Source of the DNA: Coprinus comatus
Lineage: Eukaryota > Basidiomycota > Agaricomycetes > Agaricales > Agaricaceae
DNA length: 64,000 nucleotides
Reading direction: 5' to 3'
Assembly (NCBI GenBank): GCA_034638255.1
Contig: JAWPGT010000013.1
Span: forward strand, 62,001 to 126,000
Of the stretch, positions 49,900 through 61,557 are shown one piece after another. The first letter of the stretch is position 1. Every line of letters starts with the position of its first letter. The position numbers and the translations under genes were made by a program. Below the pieces are notes generated by a model, which made no database searches, had not been told where the DNA came from, and was given only the letters and a program-made list of their open reading frames with translations.

Positions 49900-50200
49900 C
49901 TATATGTATTTGGATATGCACGGTAACCTTTTTCGAGGGAGGCTGCGTGGAGAGTTGAAGACACTTTGACATTTCAACCACCGGAATGTTATGCCGAAGA
50001 AATAGCTATGATTAGTGTGGATAGTGAAGCAGCCTTTGGTGTTGACAAGATATGTTTTGGTCAGTAAATTCCGAATACTTCCGCGTGCGTATAGAGCTAC
50101 CTACTTGACCCTTTGTATTTTCCGAGCCGATGCCGTCAGTTAAATTATTAACGTTATTCAATTACCTTGTCATAAATGTAGGCATCAATGCTCTTATGTG
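49900..50200 (+). pseudogene. decayed partial duplicate of the SWIB exon and 3' flank
   Basis: GAAGCAGCCTTTGGTGTTGA at 50026 mirrors GAAAGCAGTCTTTGGTGTTAA at 49302, followed in both by ACAAGAT.../AACAAGATTG and ATATGTT. A second match (ATGCTCTT with similar flanks) occurs at 50178-50198 against 49490-49518, so spacing is roughly kept at about 680-725 bp. The copy's frames are broken. It appears to be an old tandem duplicate with no coding capacity. Confidence 0.6.
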
Positions 50201-50439
50201 ACATGTTTTGCATATCTTATATGTTTTTTCAGTGTCAAAAATATTCCACTTATCTAAGTTGGGTTTGTACGGAACGAGAAAAATCAAATTTCAAAAATTG
50301 CAACATAACTGCAGTACACACGCATATCTTATTTGTACAGTATTCAAGCAAAAAGCATAACGAAAGAACGAACAAACCGAAAACAAGGTATATGAAGTCC
50401 TACCGAAAAGAAGGGGGGAAATTAGCAACCTCCGGACCA

Positions 50440-51913
50440 TCAACACAAACATTCGGCCTCGGGATCTCTGGCCCTCATTTCATTATGCATCCGCACCCAA
50501 TTTTTGAACCCTCCATATTTCCAGTACAAGTAATCATGGGCATAATATCCATAGGTTCTTCTTGGCTTGATACAAGAACCTTTATTCTTGTGGCGGAGCA
50601 TGGCATCTGGACGAGATAGGATTCTTTCACATTTAATACACGCTTGAAGTCCCAATAGTCTTATCCGACGATCATCGTTCTTATCCAAAATTTCGAATCC
50701 CTCTGCCAAATGTACCGAGCCCCAGTGTCTCAATACCTGGTGAAGCGTATCCCACTCTTCACGCTTGCACTCTTTCTTCGACGAACAGGGACAGATAAAC
50801 TTTGTGACGATTTGATGTTTCTTGGTGTCTCGAACGCGTCTTGTCTTCATACGAGGGATAAGAACATCTTCCAAGATTTTCTTCCAATTTTCCATTCTTA
50901 TCAAGGTATGTTCCTCTTCCTCTGTCATCTGTTTCTTTTCTTTAGTAGGCTGGACCGTCTTCGCCTTGGTAGGTTGGACCTTCTTTGTCGTACATTTCGT
51001 TCTCTTCTGCGATTGTGAATAGTCAGAGTCGTCACTGTCCTCTTTGTCAGAATCCTTGGTAGTATACCCGGGTCGGTATTGTGTTTACGTTTACGAGTCG
51101 AGGTAACGCTTGTCCTGGAAAAGATTGGCGTGTGCATCACTACCGGTTTCTGGCTCTCTGGTAATTTCCTTATCCTAGGGGATCTACGTATTCCTGGAGG
51201 GCTAACCGGTTGTGAAGGTATTGGTATAATTTTGTCAATCGATGGCGTTATGGAAAGTGGAGGTGTGGGAGGAAGGGAGGAGAAAGTTAATGTGGGGGTG
51301 GTTTCCGGGGGAGTGAAGGTGAAAGGGCTTGGACTTCTTGAACTTATAAGAACGATGGAGGAGACCTGAGGAGAGAGAGGCGGGGGCGGGGATGGAGATG
51401 GAGATCGGGGTGGGGATGGGGGTGGACTGTCTGTATCAGAACCAGAATAGCTGATTTCACTATTGCTCCTTGTAGAGTTCGAATAATAGTCCCTATTTTG
51501 GAACATGTCGAGAGTCAAATTGTTGAAAGAATCCCAAGGCCCGGCTGCAACTTCAGCCTTGATGGGTTCTTCTCCTGTAAAAAAGGCCAATGGATAGCTG
51601 GGTCCACCCTCGTAATACCCTGTATTCACGTTTATGCGGTAATCAAATACCTTTCGGTCAATTTTCAGTATACTTATTAAACTGGACATCTGGATTTGTT
51701 TCTTACATTGGTTGGTACTGTGATATCTTCACCTGACAAAAAAGCAGAACAATTTAGATTGTTTAAATAGCCGCCATCCAAGTTCAATTGTTGGTCCTAG
51801 TAAATTCCAAATTACTTGATCAAAACCAGCCGTTGACGCTATGATGAACATCGAATACTCACAAATGCATCCGATGGATACATGAGCGGAGGGAAATTGA
51901 GTATAGAAGCCAT
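50440..51913 (-). CDS. zinc-finger protein with RHWGSVH motif (paralogue of the gene at 12760-13923)
   Basis: Four exons (51913-51863, 51796-51707, 51650-51095, 51041-50440) give 432 aa. The second donor GTAAAC at 51088 is an in-frame alternative to 51094. Exons 1 and 2 are short and phase 0 (17 and 30 codons), as in the paralogue (16 and 20). The middle is Ser/Pro-rich with a basic RRSPRIRKLP patch. The end holds FICPCSSKKEC then LRHWGSVH, and CIKCERILSRPDAMLRH plus a distal Cys, the same two-finger module as the paralogue. A C-terminal extension (YAHDYLYWKYGGFKNWVRMH) is unique to this copy. Nuclear DNA binding is inferred from the fingers; the target is unknown. Confidence 0.72.
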
Positions 51914-54900
51914 CTGGTAATGGGAAGAGCTAGTTGATGGGGAGGATATGGCTGGTATGTCTTCTCCAACGGTTCGGCCCTATTTATGTGATTCTGTACT
52001 TGTTGTAGATGTTTGTGGGTGCATGTGAACGATCCAAACCGGTGGAAGTTTTTCACGGCATCGGTCGATTTGATTCAACCAGCCGCATGTACAGCTTTAG
52101 CGCGACATTTTTTCTGCGACACTACAGATTTACCACGTGCTTACGGTACTCCTCGAGCGTCTTCACATCCGTCTGTGCGTATAGCCATAGCCTTATCGCA
52201 TATTTACCACTACCTTCCCAAATTAGACGCTCGACTCGGAATATTAAAAACTGAACCATAGCGCTTGGATTAGGAATTTATGGAATGCTAGAACAAAGCA
52301 TTAGCATTGTAGCGTCCAGGGTCTCTTTCGTGACAAGAAACAAGAGATCTCTCAGGCCTTGGAAAGGGATAGCGGAGAACGCAAAAAGAAGATCAGACTT
52401 GCCGTGAATAAACGTAGAAAGGGTTTCGACCAAAAAGGGACAAGCCTTCACTAGGCCAAACGGCCCGTCATCAGTTGCCGACGAACCATAGATACGACTC
52501 TGGTAAAGACCTCCGCCTCGCGTTGATGCATCATGTACATCAAATCATTCCGTCTCTGGGGTTCAATAGTTGAAGATCCACTTCACTCCCGCCGCGGGCA
52601 CCGATCACCACGGTTCGTCAATTCAGTAGTTCAGAGAAGCACAATATGCGCAGGGCTCAAGGGGACGCAGCTGCCGAAGAGGAATGGAATACAAGGATAC
52701 AAACGGCGGGCTTGACGCCCAGATAACCTTCTCTGTGGCGATTTTTTCTATAAATAGACGCGTGGTACTTTCAGATACATACATGTGGTAATCGCCCAGG
52801 AAGCTGATATGGTTCGTGTGCTCATGATCTCACAGTCTGTTGTTGAATTAGGCTGACATCTAACTCCAAGTTGGATATCTTGTTATTTTAGGTACCCTCC
52901 TCCCCTTGCGAATATTCTACAAACATCATCTCCCGCTGAGTCACGATGGATGTTCTTCCCCAACACTTTGCCGATAACCCACCGTAACAGCATTGACCTC
53001 ATTGGTGTATCAAAGAGATTATTTTCGTTCATGCTTCACGAATAACGCGTCAAGAATAGGGAAGAATCTGTCAAAATAAGGTACTACTTGTGTAAGTCAA
53101 GCTGAATCACTATTACAATTGTAGTAAAACACAGTTTACCATCCAAGCAGTAAGTTCTTACTGTGCTAAGACCTGTGATCTCTCTCTGCCTTCGCATACT
53201 TTAGTGATCGATCGGCGGCGGTACAAATTGTTATGGATGATATTGGTCCTTATCGATACTCCAAGAAAAACCATGCCAGGCCCAATATTTCTTATTCAAC
53301 CAAGATAAAGGGCCAAAATATCAATAACCCAGAACATAATCTCACTACAATAAGATATCCGACAGTCGGAACACAAAATCCCAAAAATCTGGCCAACATT
53401 ACTCAGTGCTTAGCTCGACCTTTACCATCAAAAGAAAAGAAAAATGTATCTACGATTTACGTGTCACTGGTAATGCTCCATTACTACCCGGTCTTCAAGA
53501 GTGGTGACCCACTTTGACCGACTGGCATAGATCTTGGTTCCGGGAACGATTGATCTAGGATTATTTTACAGTATTCAATGATCAATTATATGTACGTTCC
53601 AGTTCTAATGTGTAAAAAGTACCCTCATGGAAGCACCTGGCATCAACCTGTGCATGACGCCACCAAGAAACTCAACACTCCGGCGCTGGCTCTCGGCACT
53701 TGTTATTTCATGTAAATACAACTTGAGATATCGTATATTTACTTGACAATGATAAAATACAGGTCCGAAGGTTGAAAATTAAATTTTGGAATCATCGAGA
53801 AAAAATTAAGGGACGACAACCACCGACTTCGGTATTGACACTGGTATCTCGGGTCTCTTCAGCAAATACTCTTCGGAGATAATGCACTCCGAGAGACTTC
53901 TCTTATGGCCTCATGGTAGTGGTCGTCAGTGCGCCGCCGTTCAATGAAGTTGATTATGAGAGCCAGTAATGATACCATATGATGTTGATCATAACGCCAC
54001 ATTCCTGGTCAGCATTTCAAGTGCTAAACAGCCGCCATTTACTTGGAACAAAGTCGCAGGATTGTGATTGATTATCCACTTGAAAATGAAAAATTCAAGA
54101 TTCAAGAATTTTTCTGTTCACGGTCTGGAAACATGTCGCTCATCACTGCTTTCAAGTTCCAATGGAAGACCTCTGGGAGGGCCTCGGCTATATACGTTTG
54201 TGAGTGAAATCTTTCCATTGACATAGCGATTCGGTAGTGTTATTTACTACCCGGGTGTCCATATGTACACTAGTATATTTCAGTATATTTCTTTCACACT
54301 GTTGCTCCACGATCTCCTCTCCCGCTCTTTCAGTGAGCTTGTGTATCATTGTTGTTAAGACTCGTACTCAGACGAGCGATCGGCACTTGGTCGGCAGTGA
54401 CCACCCCAGCCATCTGCAGAATCTAATTATAAATTAATTGTATGGCTTCCGGTATCATGTCATCTCTTGTCACGTTGACAAAATTGAACACTCAATACCA
54501 CGATGAGGAACTTGTACCCAAGAATCTATATGCCAATACTCTCGCCCTAACCGTCTATTAAATGCTAATTGTCACTATTCTATACACATCATTATATTTC
54601 ATTAAGAATGGAGAGGTTCATTATCTACTATAATCTTTTGTCACCAATATATATATTTAGCCACAGCAAACTTCGACATGAGAAAGTTTTAGATTTCTCA
54701 CCCACAGAACTTTAATTGTACTAGCTGAGGTATCATCATGGTTCCATTTCTAAGTTCTCCCTCTAATCTACTGCCCCCTTCCATTGACTTGAAGAATTTG
54801 TTTCCATTTCGTGTTCTATAGTTTTGATCACCGGCCAGGTGCCACACGATTGTGAGGGTTTATTTTTAAGAAATTCTTTCAGGCTCCGTTACTATCCAGA

Positions 54901-55779
54901 TATCTAAGTTTGACGAAAAACCCATTCAGGAATCTTACATTTGAAGAATCGATATTAATCAATGACGTCCATTCAAGCTAAGTACCCGTTTGATAAAAAG
55001 TGCCCGGACTTGATGGTAGTAGATGTTCGCTATCGTGGTAAATCTTGTGTGTGTTAATGACATATCCACACCCCGAGTGTCGGGTCACGAGAATATGGGG
55101 AAGGTCCTGAATTATGTTATACCATATTACTCCGAGGAGTTGCTATCAACATGACGACAATAAGGGGAAAAAAGCAACCGTCCAATGAAAAATCAATACC
55201 ATCGATAACTATTATACCGAGCTACTTTCAAAAATTGAAAACCGATCAGCTGAATAGAACACAAAAGCTGCGAAGCACCGACTAGTCCGGAATATTTACA
55301 AATTCCATTCCCATCAGTGAAGCACTATGAGAAATGTTAACCGCTTCAGGTTCGACTCGGGAGTTTCAATTAATCAAAGTGTACGTTTAATATCAATCCC
55401 ACAAGCTGGCTCGTTGAAAGGGACATTTGTTTCCATTGAAGTGTCGGCTCGAGAAACAAGATCTTCTTCCCATCTCCGACGAGTGGATTTCCTATTGAGA
55501 AATATCCATATATCGGATCTCAGGTACACCAGATTGGTAGTCAGGTATTTTGTGAGATGTGTATCGTTGTGGGCACAGCACTCAAATTACTCAAACCTCA
55601 GAATCCAGTTGTAGTGATCGATGGAACTGGGTTGCTAAAACCACATGGACTCCAACCCAGAAACAATCTTGAGTTTGTAGTAAAAGTCGAAGCGGTATGA
55701 AGGTCATGTGTTTCTTCAGGAAAAATGCCACATATCATTACGATCAGATTCAGTTCGCCGGAGTTAGTGTACATTATAT

Positions 55780-55804
55780 TTCTTTCTTTCTTTCTTTCTT
55801 TCTT
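55780..55804. repeat. TTTC tetranucleotide repeat
   Basis: About six tandem TTTC units (read as CTTT/TTCT) in the gene-poor region. Confidence 0.85.
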
Positions 55805-57402
55805 AGAATCCTGTGTTGCCAAGTCAAGTTGAATACGGAAGTCGAACATAGCGTCTTGGCCCTTAAGCTCGTAGTACAAGTGATCAATGAAGCTAGTGGC
55901 GCTTATTGTGGCGCAAGAGTCTACTGTCTGGCTGAGTCGGGCGGCAGGCCTCACTTGCTTGGGTGACTCTGTCTGGTGAAAGTATTCGAAAGGGAGCTGA
56001 GTCCTCTTATTGGTTCTGAAAATCGAGTGCTACCTTCAACTCACAGTGGACGTATACTACATATGGTGGTGTATTCACATCTTCACGATTACAGTCTAAT
56101 TTGCCAAGGGTATACAATTATGGTTTAAAGTCATATGTGTATGTGCTGTTTTAACGACCGACATGATGTAGAGTATGCGTTCACGCAGGAAGAAACGAAG
56201 TTGGAGAGTGGACTAATGATAACTTGCCTGCTCTTGTTAGTACAACTACACACTACACAGTCCCAATCTCACCCACTCACCAACAGCCTATACCATGGCT
56301 AGCTGCTACTCTGCCCGAATTTGAATTTGAAAGCGTACGCCGTATAATACTATAGGAGCATTTATGATCTTCCATTGGCCACTAGCCCGTACTAAGCCAT
56401 CTGAGTGCGTCCAAAGTCCATTAGGAGTGTTTTTCTGGGACGGGAAGTCACTTGTAATGTAGAATGGTGTGGTGAGAAGTACATATGAGGACTAAAGGTC
56501 ATTACATCCTTTCTAGAAAGGCTTATGATTAGGTTTGTTTTTGTGTTGAACCGCGGCCACCCTTTTTGTCCGCAACTCCGGAGTCAACATGACCGACAAA
56601 TCACAAAACTCAAACTACACAACGACCACTCTTTAGTCGACTTAACGGCCCCCTTCTCATTCATGTCTTTTGACATACTTCAAGGTTGGAGTTCATCTCC
56701 ATCTTCTCAGCATCATCGATGAAACGATGCCTACATCTACATCTACGACATTCATTCAAGATCCGGCGAACCTTTTTCATATCAATAGGGTAACCTGTGC
56801 AACGTTGAACAGCACCACACCATGATATGACCTTATGCTATAATATAACCCCAATATCGATATCCACAAGGCGGCAAGATATTCATCTCTTTGGGGAGAA
56901 GCGAAGACGCCCGGTACTTTTTTTTAAATTAAACACACACACGCACCCACTCTTTTATAACATAACCGAATGTCGGATCCATCATCGCAATTTACAGTGT
57001 TCACCGACGACGAAGAACTGTCTTCGATGACCGGTGACCTCAATTCCAAGACTTTCAACGTTCTACTTGAACTTTCTCTAATAGATCGCGGCCCGAGCGT
57101 CTGAACCAGACCAGTATGTACTACTCCTAATAGCGGCGCCCCTGCCAGAACCAACCCTTTACCTCACTTTCAACCCTGGTATCATGCGTCATATACGCTT
57201 TGTATAAGTACGCTTAGCCACAAGTACAAAAGACCAATTTGAAGATGTCAAGAAAGAAGCTCAACATTCAAGAAATGAAAGCGACTCGGGGGGACGATCA
57301 TCTGGCGACGAAATCGATTATCGATAATGACAAAACCCAAAACCCTCCTTTCTCGTAAATTATATCATACGCAACATAACCCACCGTTGTCTTTCTTTCA
57401 AT

Positions 57403-57599
57403 ATACGATTGTCGCGGAACTTGTTGGACATGGTTTGAATTCTGTTATGAAGAAGTTCAAGGGAATGAAACCCACGATGTATGAATATAACCCAAGCCTC
57501 CTTACTCCAAACCAATATAATTCTCATACCTTATCTCATATAGAACATCACCTTCCGTTGATTGTTCAACTTTTCCCCAACATACGATTGTCGCGGAAC
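57403..57599. repeat. 18-bp direct repeat, two copies 179 bp apart
   Basis: ATACGATTGTCGCGGAAC occurs at 57403-57420 and 57582-57599, each preceded by a pyrimidine-rich stretch and a nearby CCGTTG. This suggests a larger, decayed duplication unit. Confidence 0.75.
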
Positions 57600-57774
57600 C
57601 TAGGATTGATTAATTGAAGGTAAGATTCCGTTGCAATCTTTCGTATGATTAGTCTTATACTCGTCCATCTTCCTGATCCTATTACTCTTTTGTTATCTGA
57701 ATAAAGAGCTGGTTCGATATATGTCATCACTACTCCCACAGCTCACAACTCACGATTACAATCTCCAACGGTAA

Positions 57775-57812
57775 CAATAAGTAATAACAATAACAATAAC
57801 AATAACAATAAC
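57775..57812. repeat. TAACAA hexanucleotide repeat
   Basis: About five to six tandem copies of TAACAA, with one shorter irregular unit at the left end. Confidence 0.8.
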
Positions 57813-58854
57813 ATCCCCTTCCAACTCAAAAGAAGTCAAACATTGCCTAACAAAGGTCAAAGTCCGATCTCCTTCTCAGCGCCTACATACAACCTACTGA
57901 TGGGAAGTGGTAACTAGGTGGCGAAACTGTCAAAAAAATATTCAATCACATTCTCTAGGTGTCAGCTTCCGCAGGTTGCCACTGATTAGAACCTCTTAAC
58001 ATCCCTTAACATCCTTGTACTTTAAACATAATTCCCACATAGGTATAACCCAACGTCAACATGTCAACTAGCAATGTGGGTCCCCGTCCCCATCCCATGA
58101 TAAGAAGTTTCAAGGGCCGCTTACCGAAAACCGCTTATCGACACAAACCTATATATCAGAACTTGAAGCCAAAACCCCTACCATGATATATATATATATG
58201 TATTCATTTTTAACTATCTGGATAATATGCAAAAAAGATTTGTGAATCGAACCTTGAGCTTGAGGATGGAGCAATTACGAAACCCTAAAACAAAACAAAA
58301 AAAAAAATACCCCCCCAAAAAACATGCCCTCATTTTCTAAATCATTGGTTAACCGAAGCAATAATCCATTAGGATTTTGGGATCCACAGTTTTATTGTAA
58401 GTGTCAACCCCCCTTCTTAGTGCGTGCCTCGGATAACGCTTAGTTGTGTTTACTAGTGGACTGCTTAGGAAACTTCTTTTTCTCATCTGAATCCTTGATG
58501 GAAGGGAAAAACGGTTATTCGAGATTTAGGCGCTAATAATGTCAACCCCTTCCCTTCTTCCCTTGATATAATATATTGTTATTGCGTTCGTAGACCTTGG
58601 TATATTTGTATATGTAACGGGGTATACTAGTAGAATCAACAATATAACAATGAATATTTGTCCATAGTTGTGAATAGGGACGATAGTGTACAATTTCACA
58701 CAAAAGAACTATGTAAAATGGGAGAGAAAAAGTGTTCTAAGTAACGTGCGTATGTAATATCGCAGAGGAAAGTAGAACCGGACTCGAGCTATACAGTATA
58801 TGTGCGTCTGCGAAGAAGCTAAAAAGGCATCCGAAATGAAGGCATGCATCAAAT

Positions 58855-60096
58855 CTAATTCAGGCTCTGGAGTTTCATCCATTCCTTATCATTGGCATTA
58901 AAATCAATGCCCTTCTTCTTCCACCACTGCCTTGCATCCGCACCCCCACCTATTGCATCCTCTAGAGCTTCTTCTATATCGCACATACGATACTGAATCG
59001 GTAAACCCGACTTGTCCCACCATTCCAAGACTTCAGGCCTATTGTGTCTTGTTGCACCCACCAAAACCTCTTGATCGAAAACCAACTGTAGACCACTGTC
59101 AAGCCACCATTGCAGAACGTCGACCTTGCCATTGCAACTGGCATGGTGAAGAACATGGCGATCATACTTGAACTCGAGCTGTGAAGTAGCCCACCACTCT
59201 AGGACTTCAACGTGACCTGCAGTACTGGCCATATCCATGACCCGACCAATCTTGAGTGGCAAACCTCGGCTTGTATATTGTTGTTTCCACCAATCGAGCA
59301 CGGCTACTTGGTTTCTGGAACTAGCATATTCCAGAGCGGCCTCGGTGTAGTCTAGAGGATGACCACAACTGAGCCACCAATCAAGAGAGACAATTTGGCC
59401 GTTTCTCGAAGCTCCATCGACAGCTTCTGCAATTGCGCCGGGAGCGGGGGGTGGTATGAGATCTCCATGTTGCTCGAAGCCATGTTTCCACCACGACAGG
59501 ACGGATATGCGACCATGCCTGGATGCTTTAATTGGAATGAGATCGCCCTTGAAGGCTGAGCGGAACATTCCATTGTGTTGGGAAAGGAAGTATTCAAGAA
59601 CATTGACATAACCAAAGCGGATGGCAGCAACCGCTCCCGATTTTGTTAGTGGGTTTTCATCGGATGGTTTAGCGGCACGTATAGTTGGCAGATGACCAGT
59701 AAGAGTTGCATAATCAGTTTGTGTGGCACGAGACCAATCAAGAGGGCGGGGAAGAGAAGTAGGCACTCCGACTGCCAATGTAAGTTCCCAGTCACCGACG
59801 TGATCCATGATCACTGCGAGAAGCTCTACAGGAAGATCTGGGTTCGGCAATCGAGTTTGTGCTGTTGGAGAGGTGGAGCCGAGTGAGGATGGGATATCAT
59901 GGGCGGCATTAGGGAAGTGGTAGGTGTGATAGTCGTGGTTGGCGAGGCGAGTGGCGAGGGCATCGTCTGTGCCGAATGTTGGGAGGTTGCGTACTTTGAG
60001 GAAGAAGACAAGCTGGTCGTGGGTGAGTCGTTCGTATGCTGACTTGACAAAGGCGAGGGGAACTGCAACTGTCTTGTGTAGCATCGACGTCGACAT
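58855..60096 (-). CDS. SAP/F-box-like protein with ankyrin-like WW repeats
   Basis: A single exon of 413 aa from the ATG at 60096. Residues of about 22-52 (LTHDQLVFFLKVRNLPTFG, then DDALATRLANHDY) look like a SAP-type helix-turn-helix. Residues of about 85-110 (LPNPDLPVELLAVIMDHVGD) resemble an F-box. From about 155 on, repeat units of about 33 residues each end in a VLEWW/VLDWWK/VLQWWL-type motif preceded by a helix such as ASSRNQVA or ASTAGHVE. This is the layout of fungal ankyrin-like repeat proteins with a conserved double Trp. Binding partners are unknown; an SCF adaptor role is inference from the F-box-like block only. Confidence 0.75.
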   Translation of the reverse strand: MSTSMLHKTVAVPLAFVKSAYERLTHDQLVFFLKVRNLPTFGTDDALATRLANHDYHTYHFPNAAHDIPSSLGSTSPTAQTRLPNPDLPVELLAVIMDHVGDWELTLAVGVPTSLPRPLDWSRATQTDYATLTGHLPTIRAAKPSDENPLTKSGAVAAIRFGYVNVLEYFLSQHNGMFRSAFKGDLIPIKASRHGRISVLSWWKHGFEQHGDLIPPPAPGAIAEAVDGASRNGQIVSLDWWLSCGHPLDYTEAALEYASSRNQVAVLDWWKQQYTSRGLPLKIGRVMDMASTAGHVEVLEWWATSQLEFKYDRHVLHHASCNGKVDVLQWWLDSGLQLVFDQEVLVGATRHNRPEVLEWWDKSGLPIQYRMCDIEEALEDAIGGGADARQWWKKKGIDFNANDKEWMKLQSLN

Positions 60097-60133
60097 AAGA
60101 AATCCTCCGTCACACCGTCACATGTAACTCAGT

Positions 60134-60535
60134 CTATAAAACTCGTATACGTTCTATGTATGGTACAAGATCTCGCCAGGAATCCATCTCCGCCTCAATC
60201 CACTCGGTCTCTCCAATGAATACCACCTCTATTTTGGCTATTTTAGCCCCAGCTGGGGAACTGAGCTTTCTCCAAAGATAATGGGTCACCGCCTGATATT
60301 GCTTATTAATACCGAACACCTCTGTCTTGTCAGGATCTATGCTTACCTCTCCTGTCATGTTGGCCAAAAATGCCCTTCCTACTGCTATCTCTCGGTTCTT
60401 GTTCATTATCCTCAAAGGCTTCTGCGCGACTCCCTGACCATTTGCCCTGACAAACGCCCGAAGGACTTGTCCTATCCCTGCTGCCACCTGATTTGGGGAA
60501 TTAATCAGGGTTGATATCATAGCTGTGTTGTCCAT
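60134..60535 (-). CDS. small protein of an unrecognised family, copy 1
   Basis: Two exons (60535-60347 and 60292-60134) give 115 aa. The 54-nt intron (GTAAGC to TATCAG) is a stop-free multiple of three, so the unspliced frame is also open (133 aa). Splicing is preferred because copy 2 has an intron at exactly the same codon and the aligned products then match. Shared blocks with copy 2 are STLINSPNQVAAGIGQVLRAF, NREIAVGRAFLANMTG and, near the C-terminus, VVFIGETEWIEAEMDSW. No signal peptide or membrane helix is seen. The fold is probably alpha-helical then beta. I do not recognise the family. Confidence 0.7.
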   Translation of the reverse strand: MDNTAMISTLINSPNQVAAGIGQVLRAFVRANGQGVAQKPLRIMNKNREIAVGRAFLANMTGEVSIDPDKTEVFGINKQYQAVTHYLWRKLSSPAGAKIAKIEVVFIGETEWIEAEMDSWRDLVPYIERIRVL

Positions 60536-60643
60536 CCCTGATAATTTAGCTTAAGAATGGTTGTGGAGGACCGTGTATGTACTGGTGTGTGGGAGGGTTT
60601 AAGCGGGAATACGACTCCCTATATATAATCCACGGTTTTGTAA

Positions 60644-60664
60644 ATCATGAGAATTCGAACATCA
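60644..60664. promoter_or_regulatory. duplicated 21-bp upstream element, copy 1
   Basis: Starts ATCATGAGAATTCGAACAT, 109 bp upstream of the copy-1 ATG. It is identical to the element at 61410-61430 and followed in both by a similar pyrimidine/AAC-rich stretch. Conservation beyond the proteins' own divergence suggests a shared promoter or leader element. Confidence 0.6.
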
Positions 60665-60895
60665 GTCTGCTTCAACTAATTTACCCATCCAGATCCAATA
60701 TTGTCCTAGTCTATACGCAATTCATCTCTTCAGCGTTCTGGGCCCTCTAGGAAGTACTGGCACACTCAAAATAACTTATTACCGTGGCAGCTCTTCAACG
60801 TTCAACCACAGTGCATAGGTGATACAAGTCCAGGTTCCTTCTATTCATCCATATCGACCCTCCGAAGAACTCTTCCTCTCCAATGAACAAAGCAG

Positions 60896-61298
60896 TCACT
60901 GGGGCACAAGCTCGATACTTTCTATGAGTGATGCAAAATCCCCCCAGGTATGCATATCCACCGGAATATAGCCCTCCGTTTCCATCCCAATGAACTTGGC
61001 ATGGAAATTCACGATGCTCCCTTGTTTAACCCCAAACTTTCCCCGCAGTTGGCGTTCCGCCTCCTAAGCTATATATTAAGGCCAATCATTAGGTTGTTAT
61101 TACGCCTCTGCTTACCTTACCCGTCAAAGCGGTCAAAAATCTCCTTCCAACAGCCATCTTGCGGTTCGAGTAATACACCACCAAAGGTCTCTCTGGACTC
61201 TGTACAGTATTTAACTCTTTAAACGCCCGAAGGACCTCTCCTATCCCCACTGCTACATTGTTTCTGGAATTAACCAGGGTTGAAATGATTTTGTCCAT
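60896..61298 (-). CDS. small protein of an unrecognised family, copy 2
   Basis: Two exons (61298-61116 and 61063-60896) give 116 aa; here the 52-nt intron is needed to stay in frame. The N-terminal exon (ISTLVNSRNNVAVGIGEVLR, NRKMAVGRRFLTALTGK) and the C-terminal exon (FHAKFIGMETEGYIPVDM, then FASLIESIEL) align with copy 1. The gene lies head-to-tail with copy 1,  about 360 bp upstream of its start. Both share an identical 21-bp element at nearly equal distance from their start codons. Divergence between copies is high, so the duplication is not recent. Confidence 0.72.
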
Positions 61299-61409
61299 CC
61301 TTTAAGGTCCTTCCTGGTTTAAATCAAAGAATTGGTCGTCGTAGCAGTGTATGTGTTGTGCTGTTGTTGGTGCAAGAGTATTCAAGGGGGGGATACAACT
61401 TTTTAGTAG

Positions 61410-61430
61410 ATCATGAGAATTCGAACATCA
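61410..61430. promoter_or_regulatory. duplicated 21-bp upstream element, copy 2
   Basis: The second identical copy, 112 bp upstream of the copy-2 ATG. Confidence 0.6.
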
Positions 61431-61557
61431 ATCTATTTCAACGTTTCAACCCTCTAAGTCTATCCTACACATCCAAATATACATTAATTGCACCTAGACC
61501 ACCCTCTCGAATTAGCATTTCTCCCCTAAAAGAAGCATCGACATTATTATACACACA

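Larger units (their letters stand above)
51914..58854. other. gene-poor region of about 7 kb
   Basis: No gene with splice support was found. Open frames at 52013-52261, 53233-53517 and 55327-55614 (82-95 codons, +) are listed only as possibilities; the first has the most protein-like composition. Simple repeats (TTTC near 55780-55804, TAACAA near 57775-57812), an 18-bp direct repeat (57403 and 57582) and a short TA run near 58187 occur. I see no tRNA, rRNA or intact transposon. Confidence 0.45.

Noticed and set aside
53233..53517. 94-codon frame starting with ATG
   Set aside because: It has low-complexity Asn/Lys-rich composition, no family resemblance and an AT-rich context where such frames arise by chance.
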